Shown: positions 1 to 6,579, counted from the first letter of the stretch. The stretch is 6,608 nt of DNA from CAZSGN01 sp964606415 (GCA_964606415.1 CAZSGN010000158.1:1-6608); one strand, 5' to 3'. Numbers and translations: made by a program. Notes: a model not told the origin generated them from the sequence alone.

Positions 1-690
1 GATGTTCAACCTGGTGAAATACACGCGATCATGGGGCCAAACGGCTCCGGGAAATGCACTTTTGCCAGTGTTTTGGCGGGCAGGGAAAATGTTGAGGTAA
101 CCGAAGGATTTGTTCAATTCGAGGGTAAAGAATTGCTTGACATGGAAGTAGACGAGAGAGCTATTGCCGGGCTTTTCCTGGGCTTTCAGTATCCTGTTGA
201 AATCCCGGGCGTCAGCATGGTGAATTTCCTGAGAGCGGCAATCAATCAACACCGAAAAGTGAAGAGACAGAAAGAACTTAATCCATCCGATTTTCTAAAA
301 CTACTCAGAGAAAAAAAAGACCTGGTAGGCCTGGACACGCAATTAACAAACAGGGCAGTAAACGAGGGTTTTTCGGGTGGTGAGAAAAAAAAGAATGAGA
401 TTTTCCAAATGGCCATGCTGGAACCCAAATTAGCGATTCTGGATGAAACCGACAGCGGTTTAGATATTGATGCCCTGCGAATTGTCGCTAACGGTGTCAA
501 TAAATTAAAAAGACCGGATAATGCGACCATCGTGATTACTCACTATCAAAGACTGCTGGATTACATCGTGCCGGATTATGTCCATGTGCTCTACCAGGGA
601 CAAATCATTAAATCCGGAGATAAAAAACTGGCCCTGGAACTTGAAGAAAGAGGCTACGATTGGTTAAAAGAAGATATTCCAGCATCTTAA
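1..690 (+). CDS. sufC: SufC, Fe-S cluster assembly ABC ATPase (5' end outside window)
   Basis: SufC is the soluble ABC-type ATPase of the SufBCD complex, which builds Fe-S clusters in the cytoplasm. The frame is open from base 1 (DVQPGEIHAIMGPNG), and comparison with E. coli SufC recalled from memory suggests about 22 N-terminal residues lie off the left edge. The ATG at 31 is internal because it precedes the Walker A glycines directly. Visible motifs are Walker A GPNGSGKCT (34-60), the FQYPVEIPGV segment typical of SufC (about 184-213), the signature GFSGGEKKKNE (367-399), Walker B LAILDE (430-447) with the D-loop SGLD, and the H-loop His at 541-543. The C-terminus HVLYQGQIIKSGD...GYDWLKED is also typical. 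One oddity is that the Walker A Ser/Thr that normally follows Lys is Cys (codon 55-57, tgc). The signature has KKK where KKR is usual. sufB presumably lies upstream; sufD follows after 11 bp. The identification is secure. Confidence 0.97.
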   Translation, partial: DVQPGEIHAIMGPNGSGKCTFASVLAGRENVEVTEGFVQFEGKELLDMEVDERAIAGLFLGFQYPVEIPGVSMVNFLRAAINQHRKVKRQKELNPSDFLKLLREKKDLVGLDTQLTNRAVNEGFSGGEKKKNEIFQMAMLEPKLAILDETDSGLDIDALRIVANGVNKLKRPDNATIVITHYQRLLDYIVPDYVHVLYQGQIIKSGDKKLALELEERGYDWLKEDIPAS

Positions 691-701
691 ATCAGAATAC
701 C

Positions 702-2072
702 ATGACCACAAAAACAGATACAGGATTAACCCAGGAAATAATCAAGCGGTTCGAGGCAAACAGTCAATTCTTTATTAATGGTGCTCCCGATTTTGTGAAC
801 CAGGATAAAGAAAAAGCACTGAACACCTTTAAGGAATATGGCATCCCGGCAAGAAAAACCGAAAAATATAAATATGCCAATATTCCCAAACTGATGGAAC
901 AACATCTGAATAACCAGATTTTGCCCAAGCAAATGGATATTAACATTGACGAGATATTCCAGTGCGATGTGAGCGGATTGGATGCTTATAATCTCATGAT
1001 GTTAAATGGTTATTATCATGACCAACCAGCTTTAACCAAATTAGATAACGGAATTATTTATGGGAGTCTGAAAGAAGCCATCCAACATTACCCCGAACTG
1101 GTTCAACAACATTACGGGCAGCATATTAACTACGAAAAAGATGGGATGCAGGCACTTAATGCCATTTTTGCAAAAGACGGAATATTCATTTACATCCCTG
1201 ATCATGTAGTGGAAGATAAACCATTTCAGATCGTCAATATCATGCTGTCAGATGAAGACACAACAGCCAGCTACCGCAATCTGATCATAGCAGAAAAACA
1301 TAGCCGTGCCAATATCATCATCTGCGATCATACTTTGTCTAACCATCAATTTTTAAGCAATGATATTTCAGAAATAGAAGTAGGAGAAGAAGCCCATATA
1401 TACATCACAAAAATGCAGAACGAGCATGCTTTCGCGGCACATTTTTCTCATATTTTCGTGCATCAACAAGAAAACAGCACCTACGAAAGTCATTACCTGT
1501 CTCTCAACGGACAATATATCAGAAACAACCTTGATCTCTCCATTGATGGTGAAAATTGTATCAGCAATGCATACGGACTAACCATTGCTGATCATGAACA
1601 ATATGTAGACAATCATATCTGGATTCGTCACGGCGAACCCAATTCAGAAAGCAAGCAATTATTCAAAAATATCCTGGACGGCAACGCAGTCGCTACCTTC
1701 AACGGGCGTATCTATGTCGCGAAAAAAGCCCAGAAGACAAATGCTTTTCAAACCAATAGAAACCTGCTTTTATCCAAAAAAGCCAAAAGCAATAGCAAAC
1801 CCCAGCTTGAAATTTACGCTGATGATGTTAAATGCAGCCACGGCGCAACCTCCGGCAAAATAGACCAGGAAGGACTTTTCTATCTCAGATCAAGAGGGAT
1901 CAAACGCGATGAAGCAAGGCATCTTCTTATGTTTGCATTTGCAGATGAAGTCGTGAGCCAGATCAAAGCTAAAGCGCTAAGAGAAAGAGTAAAAGAGTTA
2001 GCCGAACAACGGCTGAGAGGAGAACTGGAGCGTTGTCATTGCTGTGCTTTAAACTGTTACCAAAATGCATAA
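702..2072 (+). CDS. sufD: SufD, Fe-S cluster scaffold subunit
   Basis: SufD pairs with SufB to form the beta-helix scaffold on which SufBCD assembles clusters; it is implicated in iron entry. I chose the ATG at 702 (MTTKTDTGLT, 456 residues) over the in-frame TTG at 660, because the TTG would overlap sufC by 31 bp and adds 14 residues of no family character. The N-terminal part carries GIPARKTEKYKYANI (an equivalent of the 'G.P..+.E.W+YT' segment). The core is beta-rich, and the C-terminal conserved block DDVKCSHGATSGKID holds Cys378 and His380, followed by LFYLRSRGI. His in this block corresponds to the functionally important His of E. coli SufD. The protein ends in RLRGELERCHCCALNC, a cysteine-rich tail absent from E. 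coli SufD. The gene sits 11 bp after sufC and overlaps sufS by 8 bp, so translation of the two is probably coupled. SufD versus SufB is decided by length, the position after sufC and the C-terminal RLRGEL segment. Confidence 0.95.
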   Translation: MTTKTDTGLTQEIIKRFEANSQFFINGAPDFVNQDKEKALNTFKEYGIPARKTEKYKYANIPKLMEQHLNNQILPKQMDINIDEIFQCDVSGLDAYNLMMLNGYYHDQPALTKLDNGIIYGSLKEAIQHYPELVQQHYGQHINYEKDGMQALNAIFAKDGIFIYIPDHVVEDKPFQIVNIMLSDEDTTASYRNLIIAEKHSRANIIICDHTLSNHQFLSNDISEIEVGEEAHIYITKMQNEHAFAAHFSHIFVHQQENSTYESHYLSLNGQYIRNNLDLSIDGENCISNAYGLTIADHEQYVDNHIWIRHGEPNSESKQLFKNILDGNAVATFNGRIYVAKKAQKTNAFQTNRNLLLSKKAKSNSKPQLEIYADDVKCSHGATSGKIDQEGLFYLRSRGIKRDEARHLLMFAFADEVVSQIKAKALRERVKELAEQRLRGELERCHCCALNCYQNA

Positions 2073-3300
2073 TGATACCATAACATATCCCATTGAACAA
2101 ATAAGAGCAGATTTTCCTGTTTTAACACAAAAAGTATATAATAAGCCTTTTGTCTACCTGGATAATGCAGCAACCACACAAAAACCAAATGCTGTTATCA
2201 ATACCATCAATCAATTTTATCTTGAGGCAAACAGCAATATACATCGTGGGGTGCATTATTTAAGTGAACAAGCAACGGAACGGTATGAAGCAGCCCGCGA
2301 AAAAGTGCGGGCATTCATTGGCGCACCCAAAAAAAAAGAAGTGATATTCACCAGCGGGACAACTCACAGCATCAATATTGTGGCCAATGGCTTTGCTGAA
2401 TCCTTTTTAAAAAAAGATGATGAAATTATTGTATCAATAGCAGAACACCATGCAAACCTGGTTCCCTGGCAACAGGCTTGCCAAAAAACCGGCGCCCGCT
2501 TAAGGATTATCCCTGTTGACCATGAAGGCCAGCTTCATCTTGATGAGTTAGCAGGATTAATAAGCCCTAAAACAAAAATCATCGCCATTTCCGAAGTATC
2601 CAACGTTCTTGGAACCATTAATCCAGTGCATGATATCATTAACATCGCTCATCAAAATAACATTCCTGTTCTTGTTGATGCCGCACAAGCTGTACAACAT
2701 GGAAAAACAAATGTTCATGAACTTGACGCCGACTTTTATGTTTTTTCCGGCCATAAAATATACGCCCCAACAGGCATTGGCGTCCTTTATGGCAAAGAAG
2801 AATGGCTGGACAAACTGCCACCTTTCCATTTCGGGGGCAATATGGTTGATCAGGTCACAATTGAAGAAACAACCTTTAATGAGCTACCCTTTAAATTTGA
2901 AGCAGGCACAACCAATTACGTAGCAACATTAGGATTGCAAAGCGCCATCGAATACCTCGAAAATACAGGATTAGCATCCATCCGACAACATGAGAAACAG
3001 TTGACCAGCTATGCTGCCCGCCGATTATCTGAAATAAAAGGACTAAAACTTTATGGAACAACAAAAAATAAGCACCCCATTTTTTCATTTTTACTCGAAG
3101 GCATTCATTTTTTCGACGCCGGCATGATCCTTGACAAAATGGGGCTGGCGCTCCGGACAGGAACCCATTGCGCACAACCACTCATGCAATCTTATGAGGT
3201 AGAAGGAATGATCAGGGCATCATTCGGAATGTATAACACAAAAGATGAAGTCGATCAGTTGGTAAGCGCTTTAGAAAAAACAAAAGCAATGTTAAAATAA
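2065..3300 (+). CDS. sufS: SufS, cysteine desulfurase (class V aminotransferase fold, group II)
   Basis: SufS is a PLP enzyme that converts L-cysteine to L-alanine and leaves a persulfide on its active-site Cys for transfer to SufE. The 411 residues match the usual length of about 405-415. Visible residues are: the N-terminal YLDNAATTQKP; the cofactor-stacking region AEHHANLVPWQ (His128/His129); DAAQAVQH (Asp205, Gln208, contacting the pyridine ring and O3'); FSGHKIYAPTGIG with the Schiff-base Lys231; the catalytic Cys369 in RTGTHCAQPLM; and Arg384 in MIRASFGMYNT, which should bind the substrate carboxylate. The RxGxHCA form with a short catalytic loop marks the SufS/group II type rather than IscS/NifS. 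The ATG at 2065 lies within the last codons of sufD (8-bp overlap, different frame), and the DFPVL N-terminal motif follows it at the normal distance. No catalytic residue is missing. Confidence 0.97.
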   Translation: MHNDTITYPIEQIRADFPVLTQKVYNKPFVYLDNAATTQKPNAVINTINQFYLEANSNIHRGVHYLSEQATERYEAAREKVRAFIGAPKKKEVIFTSGTTHSINIVANGFAESFLKKDDEIIVSIAEHHANLVPWQQACQKTGARLRIIPVDHEGQLHLDELAGLISPKTKIIAISEVSNVLGTINPVHDIINIAHQNNIPVLVDAAQAVQHGKTNVHELDADFYVFSGHKIYAPTGIGVLYGKEEWLDKLPPFHFGGNMVDQVTIEETTFNELPFKFEAGTTNYVATLGLQSAIEYLENTGLASIRQHEKQLTSYAARRLSEIKGLKLYGTTKNKHPIFSFLLEGIHFFDAGMILDKMGLALRTGTHCAQPLMQSYEVEGMIRASFGMYNTKDEVDQLVSALEKTKAMLK

Positions 3301-3312
3301 AAACAATTTGTT

Positions 3313-3741
3313 ATGACCATTGATGAAATCCAACAGCAAATTATTGAAGAATTCAGCCTTTACGAAGACTGGATGGATAAATACAATTACCTCATCGATC
3401 TAAGCAAGGATCTGCCTCTTATTCATGATGACGAAAAAACAGATCAGAACCTTATCAAGGGATGCCAGTCAAATGTATGGCTGGCTGCTGAATACAAAGA
3501 TGGTGTCATCGAATATCGTGGTGATAGTGATGCTATTATCACAAAAGGGATCATTGCCCTCCTGATCCGGGTCCTATCCGGACAAAAACCCAAAGATATT
3601 ATTGATGCAGACCTGTATTTTATTGATCAAATCGGATTAAGACAAAATCTTTCCCCTACCCGGTCCAACGGTTTGCTTTCTATGTTAAAAAACATGCGCT
3701 TATACGCCATTGCTATTCATGAAAAACAAAAAACAGAATAA
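3313..3741 (+). CDS. sufE: SufE, sulfur acceptor for SufS
   Basis: SufE accepts persulfide sulfur from the SufS active-site cysteine, stimulates the desulfurase, and hands sulfur to SufB. The product is 142 residues, the normal family size. The defining motif is LIKGCQSNVWLAAEY, with the acceptor cysteine at residue 51, the same number as in E. coli SufE. Upstream is the EEFSLYEDWMDKYNYLIDLSKDLP helix typical of the family. Downstream are ITKGIIALLIRVLSGQ and the helical ending IGLRQNLSPTRSNGLLSML, whose SPTRSNGL pattern is highly conserved. The ATG at 3313 is 12 bp after the sufS stop, and no Shine-Dalgarno sequence is apparent, as is usual in Bacteroidota. The absence of a SufU/IscU gene and the presence of sufE agree with the E. 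coli-type SufS-SufE relay rather than the Gram-positive SufS-SufU pair. Confidence 0.96.
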   Translation: MTIDEIQQQIIEEFSLYEDWMDKYNYLIDLSKDLPLIHDDEKTDQNLIKGCQSNVWLAAEYKDGVIEYRGDSDAIITKGIIALLIRVLSGQKPKDIIDADLYFIDQIGLRQNLSPTRSNGLLSMLKNMRLYAIAIHEKQKTE

Positions 3742-3743
3742 CC

Positions 3744-4073
3744 ATGTTACTGGACGAAGAAAAAGACTTAAGCCCACTACAAATGGGTGTTATCAACCAA
3801 TTAATGCAGGTTTATGATCCTGAAATACCGTCAAACATTTATGATCTGGGGCTTATCTATGACATTGAAGAACATGAAAACGGGCATATCAGAATTATCA
3901 TGACACTTACTGCTCCCAATTGTCCGGAGGTTGACCATATGATCGAAGAGATCAAGACAAAAGTCTCCGAAATTGACGAAATTAAAGACACAGAAGTAAG
4001 GGTTGTTTTTGAACCCCCGTGGGATCCGTCAAGAATGTCAGATGAAGCTAAACTGATGCTGGGATGGATGTGA
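3744..4073 (+). CDS. DUF59/MIP18-family Fe-S maturation protein (SufT-like)
   Basis: This 109-residue single-domain protein belongs to the DUF59 (FeS_assembly_P, MIP18/PaaD-like) family, whose members act in Fe-S protein maturation (SufT in Staphylococcus, CIAO2/MIP18 in eukaryotes). Visible signatures are YDPEIPSNIYDLGLIYDI (residues about 24-41), the strand-turn MTLTAPNCP with the conserved reactive Cys60, and the end block VFEPPWDPSRMSDEAKLMLG. That end block is the form seen in the copies that close bacterial suf operons. It starts 2 bp after the sufE stop and is the last gene before a strong terminator, so it is co-transcribed with the suf genes. Its exact biochemical step, whether carrier, targeting factor or assembly helper, cannot be read from sequence. 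I leave the symbol empty because 'sufT' is used for several DUF59 architectures. Family assignment is firm. Confidence 0.93.
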   Translation: MLLDEEKDLSPLQMGVINQLMQVYDPEIPSNIYDLGLIYDIEEHENGHIRIIMTLTAPNCPEVDHMIEEIKTKVSEIDEIKDTEVRVVFEPPWDPSRMSDEAKLMLGWM

Positions 4074-4118
4074 GCAGATCTAATGTGACCCCCCTTAAAA
4101 CATTTTTTCCTTATCAAA

Positions 4119-4155
4119 ATCAAAAAGGCCGGAATAATAATCCGGCCTTTTTGAT
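4119..4155. terminator. Rho-independent terminator, probably bidirectional, ending the suf operon
   Basis: A perfect 15-bp inverted repeat, ATCAAAAAGGCCGGA (4119-4133) and its complement (4141-4155), is separated by a 7-base loop. The GC core GGCCGGA/TCCGGCC is flanked by an A-run on the left and a T-run on the right, so either strand's transcript has a GC hairpin followed by U residues. It lies 45 bp after the last suf gene and 20 bp past the end of the oppositely oriented broken gene (4464-4176), the position expected of a shared terminator. A second possible pairing, CTTATCAAAA (4110-4119) with TTTTGATAAG (4149-4158), overlaps it and would enclose the GC hairpin in an alternative AT stem. 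Confidence 0.88.
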
Positions 4156-4175
4156 AAGATCTTAATCATTTATAC

Positions 4176-4464
4176 TTATTCGTTCCGTTTCAAAAACTTG
4201 GTGCTATGTTCCCCGACTCTTATAAAATAAACCCCTTCTTGCAGAAAGCCCAAATCCAGCAGATTGGCCTTTTCCCATTTTTAAACTATCAGCACTTTGC
4301 CATAATTTCGTAATATAAGCAGGGTTTTCTATAATATTACTTTCTGTTTCAGGTGCCATAAAATTATAATTAGTCCCTGAATAGCCTGCCCAATCCTGAC
4401 CACTTACTTTCGTGACCATTAATACCATAAAGAAAAGTTGAAAACAGATAAAGAAATTTTTCAT
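4176..4464 (-). pseudogene. Remnant of a secreted protein gene: signal peptide plus out-of-frame T9SS sorting tail
   Basis: Two fragments of one apparent gene lie in different frames. The 5' part starts at ATG 4464 and reads 86 residues to a TAG at 4204-4206. It begins with a signal peptide (MKNFFICFQLFFMVLMVTKV, predicted cleavage VSG/QDW) and continues with DWAGYSGTNYNF... and LWQSADSLKMGKGQSAGFG. The 3' part is in another frame, open from 4280 to a TAA at 4176-4178 (34 residues). It includes LQEGVYFIRVGEHSTKFLK followed by RNE, the characteristic end of a type IX secretion C-terminal sorting domain. The two frames overlap at about 4207-4280, so the join is out of frame, and almost the whole body expected of such a cargo protein is absent. 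The DW..+.G and LW....GKG spacing faintly recalls the start of PQQ-type beta-propeller proteins, but this is weak. The likely explanation is an internal deletion with frame loss, or an assembly collapse next to the 4505 gap. The signal peptide and sorting tail are seen directly; the common origin is inferred. Confidence 0.65.
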
Positions 4465-4504
4465 AATACTGATATTTTAGTTAAATGCTAATTTAAAGTT
4501 CTTT

Positions 4505-4604
4505 NNNNNNNNNNNNNNNNNNNNNNNNNNNNNNNNNNNNNNNNNNNNNNNNNNNNNNNNNNNNNNNNNNNNNNNNNNNNNNNNNNNNNNNNNNNNNNNN
4601 NNNN
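4505..4604. other. Assembly gap (100 N)
   Basis: There are exactly 100 undetermined bases, the conventional placeholder for a scaffold gap of unknown size. The gap removes the promoter region of the broken gene to its left and the first part of gmhA to its right. True distance, and even adjacency, across it cannot be judged from this sequence. Confidence 0.99.
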
Positions 4605-5099
4605 CAAATAAAAAAGGCAGGTGATTTATTGATCAGGCAATTACGCCTTGGTGGCAAATGTTTGTCATGCGGCAATGGTGGCTCGATGAGTGATGCCATG
4701 CACTTTGCCGAAGAACTTACCGGGCGCTTCAGAGATGACCGGCCGGCAATACCAGCCATCGCTATTTCCGATCCTTCCCATATCACCTGCGCTGCAAATG
4801 ATTATGGTTTTGAAAATGTTTTTTCCAGGTTTATAGAAGGTGTTGGGATGAAAAACGATGTGCTCCTGGCCATCAGCACCAGCGGAAATTCACCCAACAT
4901 CATACAAGCTGCCCTTGCCGCCCGGAATAAAGAAATGAAAATTATTGCATTAACAGGAAAAGACGGTGGGCAACTTGCCTCCATCTGTGATGTGGAAATC
5001 AGGGCGCCAAAGTCCATGCATTCAGACCGCACCCAGGAAATTCACATAAAAGTAATCCACACACTCATCGATTATATCGAGCGCAATATCAACGCTTAA
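4605..5099 (+). CDS. gmhA: GmhA, sedoheptulose-7-phosphate isomerase (5' end in the gap)
   Basis: GmhA converts D-sedoheptulose 7-phosphate to D-glycero-D-manno-heptose 7-phosphate, the first step toward ADP-heptose for lipopolysaccharide core or other surface glycans. The frame is open from the first base after the gap (QIKKAGDLL), giving 164 visible residues; about 30 N-terminal residues are missing by comparison with the 192-residue E. coli protein as I remember it. The TTG at 4629 is internal, not a start. Visible are the SIS-domain phosphate loop SCGNGGS, then AMHFAEELTGRF with the His and Glu that ligate zinc in the family, the second phosphate-binding loop ISTSGNSPN, LTGKDGG, and near the end TQEIHIKVIH. 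The last of these holds the remaining metal ligand Gln and the catalytic His. The substitution of GSMSDAMHF for E. coli GSHCDAMHF lies outside the metal ligands. The gene overlaps the convergent transporter gene by 11 bp. No gmhB or hldE/hldD is in view. The assignment is firm. Confidence 0.95.
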   Translation, partial: QIKKAGDLLIRQLRLGGKCLSCGNGGSMSDAMHFAEELTGRFRDDRPAIPAIAISDPSHITCAANDYGFENVFSRFIEGVGMKNDVLLAISTSGNSPNIIQAALAARNKEMKIIALTGKDGGQLASICDVEIRAPKSMHSDRTQEIHIKVIHTLIDYIERNINA

Positions 5100-6429
5100 C
5101 TTCCGCCTTCTCATTCGGATTATCAGCATTAAAACTAAAAAAGAAGAGAACGATACATGCAACCGCCAATATAAGAACGGGAATATCATAATTCCCCTGG
5201 ATATTCTTAAGCAAAGCAAAAAAGAATGGTCCAACAGCACTTGCAGCAACAACCCATGTCATATTAAAACCTGTAATAGCTCCCAAATGCTTATTCCCGA
5301 AAAAACGGGGCCAGGTCACCGCGCTCAAAATACCAAACATCCCGTTAGCCAAGCCATGTCCAATAATAACAAGATAATAAGCATAATCATAATCCCCCAG
5401 AAGCACAATTCCACTCATAGAAATAAGGTAACCAAGAATCAAAAAATAAAGAAAATATTTTAACTTGGTATAATCACTTAGGGTGCTGCCTACAAGATGA
5501 AGCACCAGTGCAATAACAGATCCGGGAAGAAAAATTGAAAAAGCCATTTCTTTATCCATTCCTGCCATTTTAAAAATGGACTCAATGTGAAAAGTCATGG
5601 CAGTAAAATAAAGAGCAAACATAGCAACAGAAAGATTGAAAACCCAAAACACACGCATCTTTTTTACTTCTGCCAGATTAAAATCCTGCTTTGGATGCGT
5701 AGCAGGTTGATTGGATTTGGATTGATGAGGTTTCCCATCTGGTATTAAACCAGATTCTTGAGGGTTATCCCGGAAAAATAACCAGACAAAAATAACAAAG
5801 AAGGAACCAGCAATCGCAGCCAAAATTAACCACGTATTTCTCCATTCATAAAGACCTATCAAATAATTAAGCAAAATAGGCGAAGATGAAAACCCCACAC
5901 TCACAGCCATACCCAAAAACCCATTTGCCAGTCCACGGTGCCAATCAAACCATTTCATTACCATATTTCTCGAAACCATGGTAATAACTCCCTGCCCAAA
6001 AAAACGAATACCAAAAAACCCAATAGTGATTAAAGGCAAAGTCCAGATAACAGGAGAGACATTGTGCCATATCCCTGTAAAAAAAGCAGTAATGCCTGGT
6101 ATAAAAGTAAGGAAAACCAAAGTAACAGCCAACCCCATCCCTCCAATCATGGCAATAATCCTTGCACCATGTTTATCATAAAGTTTGCCGACTCCAGTTA
6201 ACAAAAACGAACTGATTATCGTTCCAATACCGTAAGATAAACTTAACTGCTCCCGATTCAATACAAGATCCGTCAGCAAAGATTCCGTAAAAACAGAGAC
6301 CCCCATTGTCTGTCCAGGCACACTCATCAACATCCCAATAATGCCAACAAAGATAATCGCCCACCCATAAAAAAAAGGGAACCGGGCAGGATCAAAAGGA
6401 CGCGACGGACTTAATCTTATTTCTTTCAT
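5089..6429 (-). CDS. MFS transporter, OFA/monocarboxylate-like
   Basis: This is a 446-residue inner-membrane major facilitator superfamily protein. Twelve hydrophobic segments can be drawn by eye at about residues 20-40, 64-82, 90-109, 131-150, 167-190, 199-218, 261-281, 297-317, 324-343, 348-368, 383-405 and 414-433. MFS motif A is clear in loop 2-3 (GVGKLYDKHGAR, residues 79-90), with a degenerate second copy in loop 8-9 (GSTLSDYTKLK). The central loop holds RDNPQESGLIPDGKP, resembling the NPPExGxxPDG segment of the oxalate/formate antiporter (OFA) branch, and WPRFFGNKHLGAITGF near helix 11 is also of that type. The start at 6429 is well supported, because an in-frame TAA lies four codons upstream (6439-6441) and no other ATG fits before helix 1. 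The substrate cannot be told from sequence; an organic anion is the family-based guess. It converges on gmhA, and its start codon lies in a palindrome. Confidence 0.9.
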   Translation of the reverse strand: MKEIRLSPSRPFDPARFPFFYGWAIIFVGIIGMLMSVPGQTMGVSVFTESLLTDLVLNREQLSLSYGIGTIISSFLLTGVGKLYDKHGARIIAMIGGMGLAVTLVFLTFIPGITAFFTGIWHNVSPVIWTLPLITIGFFGIRFFGQGVITMVSRNMVMKWFDWHRGLANGFLGMAVSVGFSSSPILLNYLIGLYEWRNTWLILAAIAGSFFVIFVWLFFRDNPQESGLIPDGKPHQSKSNQPATHPKQDFNLAEVKKMRVFWVFNLSVAMFALYFTAMTFHIESIFKMAGMDKEMAFSIFLPGSVIALVLHLVGSTLSDYTKLKYFLYFLILGYLISMSGIVLLGDYDYAYYLVIIGHGLANGMFGILSAVTWPRFFGNKHLGAITGFNMTWVVAASAVGPFFFALLKNIQGNYDIPVLILAVACIVLFFFSFNADNPNEKAEVKR

Positions 6430-6446
6430 TCTAATGCATTAGAATG
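6427..6446. promoter_or_regulatory. Perfect 20-bp palindrome over the MFS start codon
   Basis: CATTCTAATGCATTAGAATG is its own reverse complement over all 20 bases. Its left end (CAT at 6427-6429) is the ATG of the transporter gene on the - strand, and the rest fills the immediate 5' leader. It could be an operator for a dimeric repressor, or in RNA an 8-bp stem with a UGCA loop that covers the start codon. The sequence is seen directly; the regulatory role is inferred from length and position. Confidence 0.5.
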
Positions 6447-6551
6447 CAAAAGAAACAACAAATAAAACAACATACACAAAAAACAAGAAGAATTTAAAGA
6501 ATAGGTTCTACTCTTATTTTAATGGTTAAACATTTAAATGATATAAGACAC

Positions 6552-6569
6552 TGTTAAAATTGTTAAAAT
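6552..6569. repeat. Tandem 9-bp direct repeat
   Basis: TGTTAAAAT occurs twice in immediate succession (6552-6560 and 6561-6569). It lies in the AT-rich region upstream of the transporter gene. The repeat is exact, but such short A/T-rich units can arise by chance. Confidence 0.6.
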
Positions 6570-6579
6570 ATTGTTGTAC

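Noticed and set aside
660..701. TTG start giving a longer SufD
   Set aside because: It overlaps sufC by 31 bp and adds 14 residues encoded by the shifted end of sufC. The ATG at 702 fits operon spacing.
2557..2829. Antisense and alternate-frame open stretches inside sufS and other suf genes
   Set aside because: They are shadows of strongly conserved coding sequence, with no recognisable domains or start context.
1..4073. A new system hidden in the first operon
   Set aside because: All five genes match known suf components in standard Bacteroidota order; no extra gene is inserted.
4629..4631. TTG at 4629 as the start of gmhA
   Set aside because: The frame stays open to the gap edge at 4605 and the upstream residues (QIKKAGDLL) align with GmhA, so the true start is lost in the gap.
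4493..4786. Minus-strand frame running across the N gap
   Set aside because: It is open only because N codons are not stops, and it lies antisense to gmhA with no family features.
5978..6181. Plus-strand 67-codon frame inside the MFS gene
   Set aside because: It is antisense to transmembrane-coding DNA; its composition (Pro/Ile/Lys-rich) is the expected complement of hydrophobic codons.
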